64,000 nt of DNA from positions 140,183,807-140,247,806 of the forward strand of contig NC_035449.2 of assembly GCF_002127325.2 (NCBI RefSeq), in the 5' to 3' direction. Positions 1 through 11,103 of the stretch are shown here, in pieces (the first letter of the stretch is position 1; each line of letters starts with the position of its first letter). Origin of the DNA: Helianthus annuus (Eukaryota; Streptophyta; Magnoliopsida; Asterales; Asteraceae). A model generated the notes under the pieces. The model did no database searches. It had not been told where the DNA came from and saw only the letters and a program-made list of their open reading frames with translations. The position numbers and the translations under genes are program-made.

Positions 1-233
1 GCATTGCACGGGTTAAATAAACTCGTGTATTACATGGGTTAAATTAACCCGTGTATTACACACATAGTCGTTATGATATGTTTAAAAAAATAAACTTTGA
101 TGTACTACTTATTTACTATAATATGAGAGGATTAAGACGTATTGGAATCCTATTTTAATCACAAAATTAATAATACAATCATAATTAAAATGTGGCAGGG
201 TTAAAAAGAGTTACTAACAACATATAAACAACT

Positions 234-744
234 TAGGGGCTGTTTGGCAACATCTGAATGGTTAAGTGTTGAACCAGTAAGAGGTCTGAATCATTAAGTG
301 CTGAACCAGTAAGAGGTCTGAACCATTAAAAGTTATTATAATGTTTAACCGTTCAGAGGCAAATGTCTGACCAATTCAAATTATAGGTCTTAACCATTCA
401 GACTCAGGGGTTGTTTGGTAGCATCTGAGTGACATTAAGAGGCTACCTCTTAATGGAATCATTTAAGAGTTTAACAAAGATAATGTAGAAGAATGTGACA
501 TGTGATGGTTTACCATTCAGATGTTACCTGTTATCCAGTCAGACATAAGGGCTACAAATGATTTCATTAACAGACAGCCTCTGAATGGATTAAGAGGCTA
601 CCAAACAACCCCTCGGTATTGTGTTTAACCATTCAGAGGCAAATGTCTGAACCATTCAGACATTTGCTCGCGAAACAAACAGTCTGAACCATTAAGTGTT
701 GAACCAGTAAGAGTCTCATTAAGAGGTAAACAAACAACCTCTTA
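234..744. mobile_element. hAT-like MITE (outer copy of a nested pair)
   Basis: The left end TTAGGGGCTGTTTG and the right end (reverse complement TAAGAGGTTGTTTG) form imperfect terminal inverted repeats. The interior is built from repeated variants of the phrases 'GAACCAGTAAGAGGTCTGAA' and 'CCATTCAGAC'. A second copy of the family sits inside it. No coding capacity. The (C/T)AGGG-type terminus suggests the hAT superfamily, but I could not identify a clean 8-bp target duplication, so the class is an inference. Confidence 0.5.
406..613. mobile_element. hAT-like MITE (inner copy)
   Basis: A perfect 17-bp terminal inverted repeat, AGGGGTTGTTTGGTAGC, bounds 208 bp. Subterminal sequence repeats 'AAGAGGCTACC' on both sides. 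It is inserted in the middle of a related, older element. It is non-coding and is presumably mobilised in trans if at all. Confidence 0.65.
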
Positions 745-1030
745 TTTATGTTGTTTCAAATACGGAGTTTCTTAAAATGGAATGTTGTCTGAAAAAACAA
801 AGATGGGTAAACTTTTAAGTAATATAATATATAAAGTTTGGATAAAAAATAAAAAAGAACATACTTTTAAAATAAAAAGAAAAACAAATTATTTACCCCA
901 TATTAATATTTGAAAAAACACATTTTAACAAAAAATTTAATATGCGTGGCAACATACTTTTAAATCAAAGATACTATATTTACCTTCATATTAATTTGAA
1001 AATAATTTCGATAAACGAATATAGGAACAT
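745..1030. other. AT-rich intergenic DNA, no feature seen
   Basis: Low-complexity AT-rich sequence without an ORF, hairpin or repeat that I can support. Confidence 0.5.
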
Positions 1031-1040
1031 TTAAAATAGA

Positions 1041-2401
1041 GGGTGGAGATACAATAGGAAGTTTATTTGGCTAGAAAAGATAGGAAGTGATCTTGACCAT
1101 CCATTAAGTTAATCAAGGGCTAAGATTAAATCAGGGAAATTGAAAGGAAGAAAAGAGGCGCGTGAGTTTTTTCAAGGGCATTCTAGTCAATCCAAGCCAA
1201 TAGTTTCTCTCTCCTCCAATTCCCCCCCATTTTTTAAACGTTAATAACTCTTTCATACGACATTATTTTTTTATAAAAATTGCACCAAAAAAACGAGCGT
1301 TTTTTTATCTTTAAAACGAGTATACTATTGCTATATTTTAAAAAAAAAATTTAAAACCCAGTTGCGTAAAACGCAATAAAAAAAACCACCAGTTACGTAA
1401 AACGCAATGAAAAAAAAACCTAAAAATGACATTTTTCTAAAACGCAATGCACCAAAAACACAAAGAAATGACTTATTTGTAAAACGCAATGGCCAGAAAA
1501 CACACAGAAATGTCTTATTTGTAAAACGCAATGGCCAGAAAACACATAAAAATGTGTTTTACCTAAAACGCAATGCACCAAAAACACAAAGAAATGTCTT
1601 ATATGTAAAACGCAATGGCCAGAATACACTTAAAATGACTCATTCTAAAACGCAATGAACTGAAAACACCTAAAAAATGTGTTTTACCTAAAACACAATA
1701 ACTAAAAACACTTAAAAATGTGTTTCTTTCTAAAACGCAATAGCCAGAAACCACATAAAACTCTCTTATTTCTAAAACGCAATGGACACATAAAATTGCC
1801 TGTCACTGTGAACTGTCTGAATTGTCTACGAATTACTGTCTTCGAAATGAGCCAATTTCTGAAAAATTAATTTTTCTGATACGTTTTTAGTACAGCTCTG
1901 CCCCTTGGACCCCGCCAGGGGCTGCCGCCCCCGGACCCCCGCAATGACTAAATTAAAAACCCAGATCGTGAAAATGAAATTAAAGTGGATCGAAGCCGAT
2001 TTCTTCATCAATTGACGAAATTTGAATGATAGAAACACTTATCAACGCTCGAATCGAACGAATCGAGTGGTTATCTCCAAAATCACCCGAAAAAACGAGA
2101 TTTTTTTATGAAATTAAACTGGGTTTTCTTCAAAAAAAAAGCTGAAGAACACGTTGATCGGGTTCTGAATCATTGATTGGTGATGAAAATCGCACTATAA
2201 TGTAGTTATTATTGAGATAGAAAGTGAAGAAATAGTTGAAGATGGTGGGTTTTTTAATTTACTGGGTTTTGAAAAAGGAAGAAGAAGGAGTTGGATTGAC
2301 TAAAATACCCTTTCTCTTTATTTTAAAATTTGCCACATGTCATAATTCTATGGCTTCCTATCCTTCCTAGCGAAAATTAACTTCCTATTTGATATTTTCC
2401 C
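1041..2401. mobile_element. Mutator-like non-autonomous TIR element with internal minisatellite
   Basis: Terminal inverted repeats of about 50 bp (left GGGTGGAGATACAATAGGAAG-type, right reverse complement GGGAAAATATCAAATAGGAAG-type, both followed by GCTAG..GATAGGAAG). They are flanked by an exact 10-bp direct repeat TTAAAATAGA (1031-1040 and 2402-2411). A 9-10-bp target duplication with long TIRs is the Mutator (MULE) signature. There is no transposase. The centre is a 42-bp minisatellite. A second element of the same architecture lies at 46571-47821. Confidence 0.75.
1361..1790. repeat. 42-bp minisatellite (TAAAACGCAATG...)
   Basis: Units begin with AAAACGCAATG at 1439, 1481, 1523, 1565 and 1607, exactly 42 bp apart, with more degenerate units on both sides (next at 1647). 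Each unit ends in AAATGTCTTATTTGT or a variant. Because 42 is divisible by three, any frame that is open in one unit stays open through the array. This creates 66-83-aa ORFs on both strands that I regard as spurious. Confidence 0.9.
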
Positions 2402-2411
2402 TTAAAATAGA

Positions 2412-2990
2412 ATATTTGGAAAAAAAAATTATTTTAAAAGTAAACTTTTAAAATGGATACTTATCATATTTATTTAATTTATAAAAATCAAGTATAGATA
2501 ATTGATATTAAACTAATAGTATTTAGTATGAGCATTATCTATAATATAAGATATTAAACTAAATAATATTTAGTAGGAGGGTTATCTATAATTAATTAAA
2601 AGAGATTAAACTAAAATTATAATTATCTATAAGAGATGGTCTAATACGATAACAACTGTCTCTAAAGTGGTTTCTTTTATTATATAGTATAGATTTTAGT
2701 AATAATATCAAGTTACTCAGAGGATAGGTAAATGGGTACCAAAACAAATTAAATTCAAGTACGATGAAAATCATACATACATATATATCAAATGAAATTT
2801 AATTAGATTGATGTCAAATTCCAATTATATCCCTTTAACATCTAATCTATAAAACTATATAAAGCAAATGTGATGTACAAGATTGTAATTTTACCATACG
2901 TATAAATTTTGAAGCATAATGTACAAAAAGTAAAAGCCATTTTAGAGGGGTAATTAGGAAGTTGGATACAAGTTTAAGACGTCTAAGGGG
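2412..2990. other. AT-rich spacer, no gene
   Basis: AT-rich DNA containing a short local duplication around 'ATTAAACTAATAGTATTTAGTA' type words (2508-2580). No coding or RNA feature is supported. Confidence 0.5.
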
Positions 2991-4431
2991 CAGTCTAGGA
3001 ATTTCATCCATGGAAAGCCCTGCTCATCTACTGAATGCAAATGAAAGCCATTAAGAAGCTTCCTGGTGAATGTCTATGGATTGAATGCTTACTCCTATGA
3101 ATCGTTTGTGCTTCCCACACACATATACAAGACACCCTGCCTCTCTTCGTCTTCAATTTAACCGATCATCTTACACATCTTGCTTGATTTTTTAGGGTTT
3201 CGACGCTTGAATGGTGGGAGCAAATGGAATACGCGAATTGAATCTAATTAGGGTTTGGTCGAATTAACCTACTTCCCGTCGTTCTATATTGCTTCTGAAA
3301 TCAAAAAAAAAAGTGTATGATTCTGATTGTTAAACCTAGAAATCGCAGGTCTCAAATCTACGCTGCCTAATTCAATTGTTTCAGAGGTATTTCATGAACT
3401 CAATGAATTTGGTGTTTTTTTAATTATAGATTTGTGTTTGTGACATCATTTAGCATGTTTCATTTTAATTGATAGTATGTTATGGATGATATTCTAATAA
3501 TGATTGAAATATCTACTATTTTGTGTGCAAATTGTCTGCCTACTAGAAATTATATGAGTTGAAAAGGTTTAACACCAAATTAACCAGTCATTCTATAAAT
3601 TGATGATGAATTGATGTTGATTTGGAGTTACAGATGCTTTCTCGTCATATGGAGATGTAATTTGATGGAAAAAATGAAACCCTCACACAACTGAATTTGA
3701 ATCTTGAAGTAGCGTTTGAGGTCGGCGGCTACAAATGGTATGTTTTTTTATTTTTAACTGTCTTCTATCTGTTGTCATATTTGTTATCTTTTGTTTGACA
3801 TGCTGGTGGTATCCTATTATATGTTCATATCATTGGTATTTTATGAAGCAATTAATTGTTCATTTTCTTTTTTACTTAAACTTTCATCTATCTTGTATGT
3901 ACATCTTGATGATCCTTAGGGTTGTGATGTCCGCAATTTTCTGTCATTATTTCTCTGCGTCGCAAATCATGACAAGCTTCCTCTACTTATGGTTCGTAAG
4001 TTTTTTAAGGTTATAATATGTTTGGCATTTTATGTTGTCAATACAATTCACATTATGCCCTTACACTGATGTAGGATGGAGTCATTGTGCACAATTCACA
4101 ACAGCTGTGGTGAATAAAGACCCCAAGCAATCAAAATATTTTGGTTCGTTTTTTTTCTTTATGATTATTATTGTGAATAAAGGTGATCAACAGCTTCAAT
4201 TTAATCGTGAGGATTATGCACAGTTATAAACATTCGGAGGTTAAACTGGACCATATGAACACACAATTTAAAGATTAATTTCAACATCTAGAAACTGTTG
4301 GAGTGTTAATATTATCCCCAAATTAATTTGATTATTAATTTAGGTGTTTTGCTCATATGATAATTTAGTTTCTTTTGATATTATTGGATTTTCATGTTAG
4401 CGTTGTCTTCTTTTTGTTCAATTTTTTTTAG
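2991..4431 (+). promoter_or_regulatory. Possible 5' region (promoter, leader, first introns) of the ARF-like gene
   Basis: The sequence changes here from pure AT-rich repeat DNA to a leader-like CT-rich stretch ('CACCCTGCCTCTCTTCGTCTTC' region near 3130), followed by 'TTAGGGTTT' words typical of plant leaders and then T-rich, intron-like DNA. No ORF matches an ARF N-terminus. The assignment rests only on its position upstream of the ARF-like exon and is weak. Confidence 0.25.
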
Positions 4432-4450
4432 AAAAAGGTGGTAATTGTGA

Positions 4451-4558
4451 GAAGATCCAATGCATAAGGAATTATGGGTGGCTTGTGCAGGTCCATTAGT
4501 GGAGGTTCCAAAAGACGGAGAGAGGGTTTTCTACATTACACCGGGTCACATGGAACAA
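4451..4558 (+). pseudogene. Auxin response factor (ARF)-like exon, isolated
   Basis: From Met-4460 the frame reads a segment containing KELW, ACAGPLVEVPK, GERVFY and GHMEQ. These are the conserved residues just upstream of the B3 DNA-binding domain in auxin response factors, nuclear transcription factors that bind auxin response elements. The exon ends at CAA|GTAAGT (4558), matching the HMEQ exon boundary known in ARF genes. A T-rich tract and AG precede it (4420-4431). In-frame TAA and TGA lie between that AG and Met-4460, so either translation starts at 4460 or the acceptor is nearer. No B3, middle-region or PB1 exon was found in the following DNA or on the far side of the retrotransposon at 44268. 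I therefore treat it as a gene fragment rather than a functional ARF. Which ARF it derives from cannot be told. Confidence 0.6.
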
Positions 4559-5164
4559 GTAAGTAAAAGGTTTTTGATTCTTGGCTTGAAATTTGCAGAT
4601 CTGTTGGTTTTGTTTTATTTTGCGTATGCTATTTGTTGGTTTTGTTTAGTTCCAAATGTATCAAAAGATTCCTCACTTCAACCTTAAATCAAAGATTCTT
4701 TGTTGTGTTGTTCATACTCAGCTAATGATATGAAATTTGTTATTCTTAATTTAAATTGTTCTTTTATATATGGATTTAAAATGTTATTTTGAAAGCTTTA
4801 ATCACCTATTTGTTCCATATTTAGTTTAAGTTCAATTAATCAATGTCTAATGCACTAAACATGCTAATACATAATTATCTTTCAAGTATTTTGCTACCCA
4901 ACATGGATATAACCACTGATTTTTGGTGTTGTTTACACTGAAAATGTAGATGATACCTTTAGTAGTTTCAAAAGGTCATTTATTGTTCTTATTTGGCAAA
5001 ACATACTGATGTCTATTAATTGTATTTAAAGTTCATATATCACCACCGTCCTCACCAACAAGATCAGCCGTCTTGAAATAATTCGAAACAAGCAGGTATC
5101 CAGTGATTAGTGTCATTTTTTCCCTTTGAGCCATTCCAGCTTGTATTGGACCAGAAACCATGCA
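4559..5164 (+). other. Intron-like DNA with one candidate exon of unknown origin
   Basis: T-rich intron-like sequence. About 5033-5096 lies between an AG and a CAG|GTATCC donor and is open in one frame (TVLTNKISRLEIIRNKQ). It has no resemblance to an ARF that I recognise and could be an exon or chance. The interval ends at the Gypsy-1 target site. Confidence 0.25.
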
Positions 5165-5169
5165 TGTAC
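5165..5169. repeat. Target-site duplication TGTAC, left copy
   Basis: The 5 bp immediately before the left Gypsy-1 LTR (TGTAC) are repeated at 44268-44272 directly after the right LTR. This ties the two ends together across 39 kb. Confidence 0.9.
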
Positions 5170-8100
5170 TGTGATAACTGTCAAAAATCCAGGTATCTGT
5201 ACAATTAATTAATCTTGATTAGTGCTTAATGGCTGTGCTGAATTACAAATGACTGCTTTCTGATTACTGCATCATACATACATGTGCAACACATTTCATA
5301 CTGTCACATCATTTTTACTTACAAACTTTAGTGACATAAACGATGCACAAAGCACAGCTAGCACAGATTAGCGGATAACTCAAAAAAAATGCTGACGATG
5401 TTCAGTACATAGACAAACAATGTTTTGAGACCTAGTATGGACCAGAAACAAGGTACTACACTAGTATAGTGTGTAGGGAAGTAAGGATCACAAAACTGCC
5501 TCACTAGGTGATAGTTTAAGTGCCGGAAAGTGCCTAAAACCCACTCAAAGTGCTAAATTCAACATTTTTCAGCAAAATTCAGCTTTTTAACAAACTAGTA
5601 ACATGCAAAAATATGACTAAACGGAATAGTTTGACACTTTAACGAACCGGTATCTAACCGAACAACCGGACACTACCAGAAACACCAAAATTATACTAGA
5701 AGCATTGTTTTAGTATTTCTAAGCTAGTTATGATCCCCGAACATCTTAGCACACTATATAACATCTAATACACATGAACACTAACTAATACCCTTAGAAT
5801 CCTAACTAATCATCTAACTAACCATTAAACACCAACTAAATACCCCCCCCCAAGTGGACGGTCACTTATGTGGCCCCACCCCAAATCTTCCTTTGATCTT
5901 GCTTGGATTTGCTAGAGATTATGTATGGTACTATTGAAACATGTTACACAATGGATAATAGGATTAGATGGATTATAAGAAGACATGAGCTCATTCATAA
6001 TCACCACAACTCACATCCTCCTCCCTTGCTCCCCATTCTCGGCCGAACACCCCCAAGCACACCACCATCATTTTCATCCATTGTCCATCTATTCCAAGTC
6101 TATCCTAAGGTGCAAGAAGGTGTTTAATGAAGCTTGGTAGTCTTGGATCTTGAAGGACCTTCATCATTTGTTATTATCCTCCACATTTGCCATCTTCAAC
6201 CTCTTGTGTTCTTCCCTAGCCTTGTGCTAGTAGTAAGGCCCTCATAACCCTTTGTTACTTCATATATTGTTGGTTATTAGATGATGAACATTGTCAAACA
6301 TGATGAACACTAAAAGACATAATCAAAAATCTCTAACATAAGCTTATTAACATATGAAATCATGTTGATTTGTGTTTATTTGCTTCTTGATGATTGATGA
6401 TTTGTGTTAGTGATGTTAGACATCATAAGGAACCAACTAGATTGTGATTAAACACATGATCTAGTAAGTTAAGGTGGTGATCTTGTGAAAGACCAAGATC
6501 ATCATGCTTTATGTTTTCATGAACTTGAAAAATGAACATGATTTTATGAATGATGGAAAATGTAATATGTTACTAGACATAAACTTGAATGATTTCAAAG
6601 ATAGTTTTCCAAAGAAACCAAGTTAAACCACAAGATTTACAAGAATATTGTTTTTAAAGAAACTAACCATGTTTCTAGTGGTGAAACAAGTATAAGAACA
6701 CTTTGTTTACAAGAAAAATTCAAAAGAATGATTTTTGGAAAAATCATCTAGTAAGTTGTAAACACCTAAATCCTTTAAAAATGAGATTTTTAAGGAAATA
6801 AACACACTTTAAAGGGTAACTAAGTCTACTAAACACACTACCAAGTTACTACAAGTTTTTATGAAAACTCAAGTTCATGATCATTATGTAGATAGCTTTG
6901 TTTTAGCACATGGTAAGTGTAGATTGATTGTTGATTGCTTATGATGATTTTTGAAAAAGAAAATGATATGCTTTGATAGCATGGACACCTCCATTTTTAA
7001 GGGAAACTATGGCAAAATTTTCTAAAAATATAAACACTTAGAAAAATATTTTCTAAATAAATATTTACAAGTGTGTTTTAACTATGATTTTCAATATAAA
7101 CTTTGCCATAGATTTTGTTACAAAAATACAAGTGTTTGAGGTTGGTTTTGTAAATAAAAATAACAAAATATGTATTTGAAGGATATATATTTAGAAGACA
7201 CATTGTGTGTGATTATTTGTGTACTTTGTGTATTAGTTATATTATTTTAGGATTTAAAGTAATATAACTTAACAAAATACCAAGAATTTACAATCCAAAA
7301 TAATACCAAAGATCACAAGGAATAAATATATATAAGTTACGCACTTAATATTGTGAAACCGAACGCAAGAACGTAACTTACAAAATATTCCGGAAAATAC
7401 CGTTATAAATATATTATTGGTAAATATTATTTTGGATGCAAGAAATGAAAATATGATTTTTGTAAATATTACCAAAGTATATCATATTTTCGACAAGAAA
7501 AAGACATATTATTTTTGGAAGTTAAAATATATTTTCTTAGTATATTTAGAAGATATATGAATTTTTTGAGAAAAAATATATATTTTCTTGAAATACATTA
7601 TTTTTGGACAAAATAAGTTTATATATATTTTCTAAAATAGGACTTGAAAATATATTATTTTGAAAACTACAAGATACAAGAATGCGAATATACATGTATG
7701 AGATACCCCCATCCTTGGGAAGGAAATGCGAAAATAAATACTTGAGAAGTATTATTACAAAATATTGTTTAACAAGTTATTCCAAAAATTAAATATAATT
7801 TAAAGTTAAAATAATCATTATTTTAACAAGAAATTATAACTTGGAATAATATTAGAGACATAAAAGAAACGTAACTCAAAAACGTAAATACTAAGGCAAG
7901 GCACGGCCCGTTCTTCTAATAGACCATAGTACATTGTAGGGAGTCGTATTTGCTGAGGAGATTTGGGTTACGAGTACAGAAGACGCAAAATTGTGAGTTC
8001 ATTTCCCCCTTTTCTTTTAATTGTTTTCAGTTTTATAACTTCGGGGGTGAAATACATGTTACAATTATTTACAAACGTTTTATACATGGTATGGTTAGCT

Positions 8101-8828
8101 AAGGAGGGTTACTGCTTAATCATGTGAAAGGTGGATATAACAATTAAGGCCATTAATCTTCGTCGTAGAACCGAGGGACATGAGTGATAAATCTATTTGG
8201 GTGTAGCGAGCCCACACCCATGAGGACCAGGGTGGCCCATGTGGTGACTATGTCCACATACTAATGCCGTGGAAAAATTCCGCTAGGTTTGAGTTTTCCT
8301 GCACCATTTCACACATACCATTGGCCTTGCAAACCATTGGTGATTTGTTTTTCCTTATTGCTACATACCAGGGATATACATACATGCAGACATACTTTAA
8401 AGGTTTATTCATACACAAACACATGAACTCGCTCAACTTTTGTTGATGTTTTCAAATTACATGTATTTCAGGGAACTAAGTGGATCTGGCAGGTGTTTGC
8501 ATGTTCAAGCTACGTCATAAATAAAAGATGTCATCCAAGTCTTTAGGGTGTAGGAGATGTACCTTACTCCTAGACGAGATACATGGTCCTAAGCTCGGGT
8601 TTGTTTAAGGTCTTTTGTTGAGTCTTCGTGAACTCATTAAAACATGTTATGGTTTGTAATTTAAATTTGGAGTCAACGTTTCAGACAATTTATGTTGTGG
8701 TATTTTCAAACTTAAATAATGGATGAACATCTTATGGTTTTTATCATATAGCGTTGTTGTGATTGAATGCTATGGTATTAAGAAAGTCACACCAATAATC
8801 ACGCTTCCGCAAAAGTCAGGGTGTGACA
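5170..8828 (+). repeat. Gypsy-1 left (5') LTR
   Basis: Begins TGTGATAACTGTC and ends GGGTGTGACA; 3659 bp. It aligns along its length with 15063-17875 plus 43570-44267. Compared with the right LTR it lacks about 63 bp (right-LTR position about 15513-15576), where the flanks share 'ACTAAA.GG'. It includes an AT-rich second half (about 7000-7860) and a 66-74-aa ORF (5903) also present in the other LTR, which I do not believe is coding. Confidence 0.9.
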
Positions 8829-8831
8829 GCT

Positions 8832-8843
8832 TGGTATCAGAGC
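8832..8843 (+). promoter_or_regulatory. Primer binding site (initiator tRNA-Met type)
   Basis: TGGTATCAGAGC, three bases after the LTR end, is the standard sequence complementary to the 3' end of plant initiator tRNA-Met. It primes minus-strand cDNA synthesis. Confidence 0.9.
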
Positions 8844-9022
8844 TTCGATCGTAGCGAACTAGGATTCTTTCTCGAGTCTAGACTACGATCATTAGGGCTC
8901 TCATGAAAATGTTTTCAAACATGTTTACATTGCATACACAAAGCGTCCAGTTCCAGGGAACAAACATTTTTTTTTACAAATAAAAGGGCACGAAACACAT
9001 TTCAAGGTTATGTTTATGGTTC

Positions 9023-9176
9023 AGTCTAAGAGACTGGGGAAGTTTAATCTATGAGACTGGGGAAAATGAGTCTAAGAGACTGGGAAAGTTTAGTCTGAGA
9101 GACTGGGTAGTTCAGTTTGAGAAACTGGGGAGGTTTAGTATGAGAGACTAGGTAGTTCAGTCTGAGAGGCTAGGTG
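9023..9176 (+). repeat. 22-23-bp tandem hairpin repeat in the Gypsy-1 leader
   Basis: Seven units start near 9023, 9046, 9069, 9092, 9114, 9137 and 9159. The core AGTCTAAGAGACTGGG contains the inverted repeat AGTCT/AGACT with a 3-base loop. The array sits in the untranslated leader between primer site and first ORF. Its function is unknown. No comparable array is visible in the Gypsy-3 leader. Confidence 0.85.
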
Positions 9177-9288
9177 GAAATTCTGGGAAGACTAGGATGA
9201 ATACATGCTTACATTGTTACTGCTTACATGCTTATTTGATGATTGTTGATATATGTGCATATGTAGTGATTGCTTTGTTACAGACACC

Positions 9289-10731
9289 ATGTCCTCCTCT
9301 GAGAGTGGAGTATCTGATACAGTAGACCCTAAGGCCATAGTTTCGGATGATGAGATCGTCCCGGACCCTGAGGTTTATACATCCGACACTGAGAGTAGCG
9401 ATGATGATGACTTTCAGCCTTTTGTTTTGCCGGATTTTGGCGATGATATATCGCTAGTTGATGATCTACCTGACGGGGGTCTATTTCTTGTTTCGATCCA
9501 TGCTCCTTTACCCCTTGTTGCATTTCCTCTCGAGGATTTGCCTCTTGATGCTTTGTCTGACGACGACATCGATCTTTTTATTGAGGGTCCCCCTGAGGGT
9601 GCCCAGGGTGATGGAGCTCCAGTCGAGGATGTCGTTGCTATTCCGCTTATCGAGATTCCTGTCGTTGAGATTTCATCTGACCATTCTGGTCCTGATTCAT
9701 TCGAGTCTGTGTCATCTACTACCTTGCACGCACTGGGATTGCAGCGTTATCCCACCGACTCTGATTCTGATACAGCTATGTCTGCCGCACCTGTTCCTCC
9801 ACAGGACCTTGAGTTTGATGATGAGTTTGATCCTGAGCATGAGATTGACTTCATTCCTGACGATCAGCTTTTTGATATTCCCGCTGATCTTGAGCTAGCA
9901 CCAGTTGACCCTGAGCCTATACTTGCACCTGAGCCTATACCTGCTCATGATCCTCTGCCTGATCATGACCCTGCACCTGTTGATGTACCAGTTATTGCAC
10001 CTCCTTTACCCGACCCGATCCCTGCAGCCGCTGACCATGCTCCTTTTGCTGCTCAGATCGATCCCCGTTATGCATTCACCCGCAATGGGAGGATAGAGGA
10101 CGATAATGACTTGCCTCCTTTTGTCAGGTCTGTTACTCCTCCTCCTGCACATACACATGCACCAGCTGATATCACCCCGTTTCACCCACATGTGTATGAC
10201 ATTCACCGCACTGATCTACCGGTCACATTCTTACAGGATATCCCTCCACCCCGTCCAAGGGAAGGACCGTCGAGCCAGCCGTCTGGCCATGCTCCTCCTA
10301 TGACAACAGCTTTTCCCTTCATGCCACAGTTTACACATACTGCTCCTTCTGCTTCTGCACCATCGAGCGAGCCACTGATTTGGTTTCCGCCCAACACTAT
10401 GCCTGTCTCTGATCCATACTATCCTTCACATTACACTGGCTACACGAGGGATGATCTGCTTTTGTCGTTACAGCTTCAGCAGGAGTTGTTGTGTCGTAGA
10501 GTCATGGATCTTGAGAGGATTCCACGTCCTCCACCTTGTCCTTGTCAGTCACCGTTTGCGACTCCACCGGCTCCTCTCCTGCCATACCCAGATTTTGACG
10601 TCCGTTTTCTTACTATGGAGCAGCAGATTAGCTATCTGTTGCGTACCGTTTATGCTCTTGAGGATGAGTTAGCGCATTTGCGCAGTTTGCTATTCGTTCC
10701 TCCACCTCCTCCTCCACCACCATCAGCATAG
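9289..10731 (+). CDS. Gypsy-1 accessory ORF upstream of gag (acidic, Pro-rich, coiled-coil C-terminus)
   Basis: Intact 480-aa ORF starting MSSSESGVSD; an in-frame ATG 12 codons upstream is the alternative start. Residues 1-160 are strongly acidic (SDTESSDDDDFQPFVLPDF). The middle is rich in Pro/Asp repeats of the type PEPILAPEPIPAHDPLPDHD. A leucine-rich, probably coiled-coil stretch (MEQQISYLLRTVYALEDELA) lies near residue 440, followed by a polyproline tail. It lies between primer site and gag, where canonical Gypsy elements have no gene. A clear homologue with the same order of regions occupies the same place in Gypsy-3 (28125-29339). I recognise no domain and assign no function. It stays open while gag and pol in this copy are broken, although chance survival is possible. 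Confidence 0.75.
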   Translation: MSSSESGVSDTVDPKAIVSDDEIVPDPEVYTSDTESSDDDDFQPFVLPDFGDDISLVDDLPDGGLFLVSIHAPLPLVAFPLEDLPLDALSDDDIDLFIEGPPEGAQGDGAPVEDVVAIPLIEIPVVEISSDHSGPDSFESVSSTTLHALGLQRYPTDSDSDTAMSAAPVPPQDLEFDDEFDPEHEIDFIPDDQLFDIPADLELAPVDPEPILAPEPIPAHDPLPDHDPAPVDVPVIAPPLPDPIPAAADHAPFAAQIDPRYAFTRNGRIEDDNDLPPFVRSVTPPPAHTHAPADITPFHPHVYDIHRTDLPVTFLQDIPPPRPREGPSSQPSGHAPPMTTAFPFMPQFTHTAPSASAPSSEPLIWFPPNTMPVSDPYYPSHYTGYTRDDLLLSLQLQQELLCRRVMDLERIPRPPPCPCQSPFATPPAPLLPYPDFDVRFLTMEQQISYLLRTVYALEDELAHLRSLLFVPPPPPPPPSA

Positions 10732-11103
10732 CAGTTTTTGGTTTTATGCAGGTAGTATACTTTTGGTGAGAGTGTCGCTATTGGGCCCAGATTGCACAGC
10801 CATTTGAAGACCACTTTTGACTTTTGACTGTCATAGTTTGATAAACGATTTGGACAATGGTGATGTGACCCTGTAGTCCCTTTTGATGTATGGTACATTG
10901 TAGAACATGTAAAACTGTACTTGTGGTCATTGATATATGAAAGCTCAATCGCAACATTCTCATTATACACGTTGTTGAATTACTTGATTGTGTTATGATT
11001 GGGGTGTTATGTGTTTACTTACGTTGATGAATGCTATTACGTATGCATGTCATGTACTTACTACACTTATTATGACCTGACCGACACAATCTTCTTTTAG
11101 AAG
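10732..11103 (+). other. Spacer between accessory ORF and gag
   Basis: Non-coding internal retrotransposon sequence of about 370 bp. The matching spacer in Gypsy-3 is about 350 bp. No motif recognised. Confidence 0.5.

Noticed and set aside
1407..1658. 83-aa plus-strand ORF and overlapping minus-strand ORFs
   Set aside because: Produced by the 42-bp minisatellite; the same words repeat on both strands and no start context or domain is present.
5903..6127. ORF MDLLEIMYGTIETCY..., also at 15873
   Set aside because: Lies inside both LTRs and is shared only because the LTRs are copies; it diverges in frame after about 36 residues and has no domain.
9458..10672. Several 60-146-aa ORFs overlapping the accessory ORF
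   Set aside because: Shadows of the acidic, biased-composition ORF in other frames; Leu/Ile-rich because the true frame is Asp/Pro-rich.
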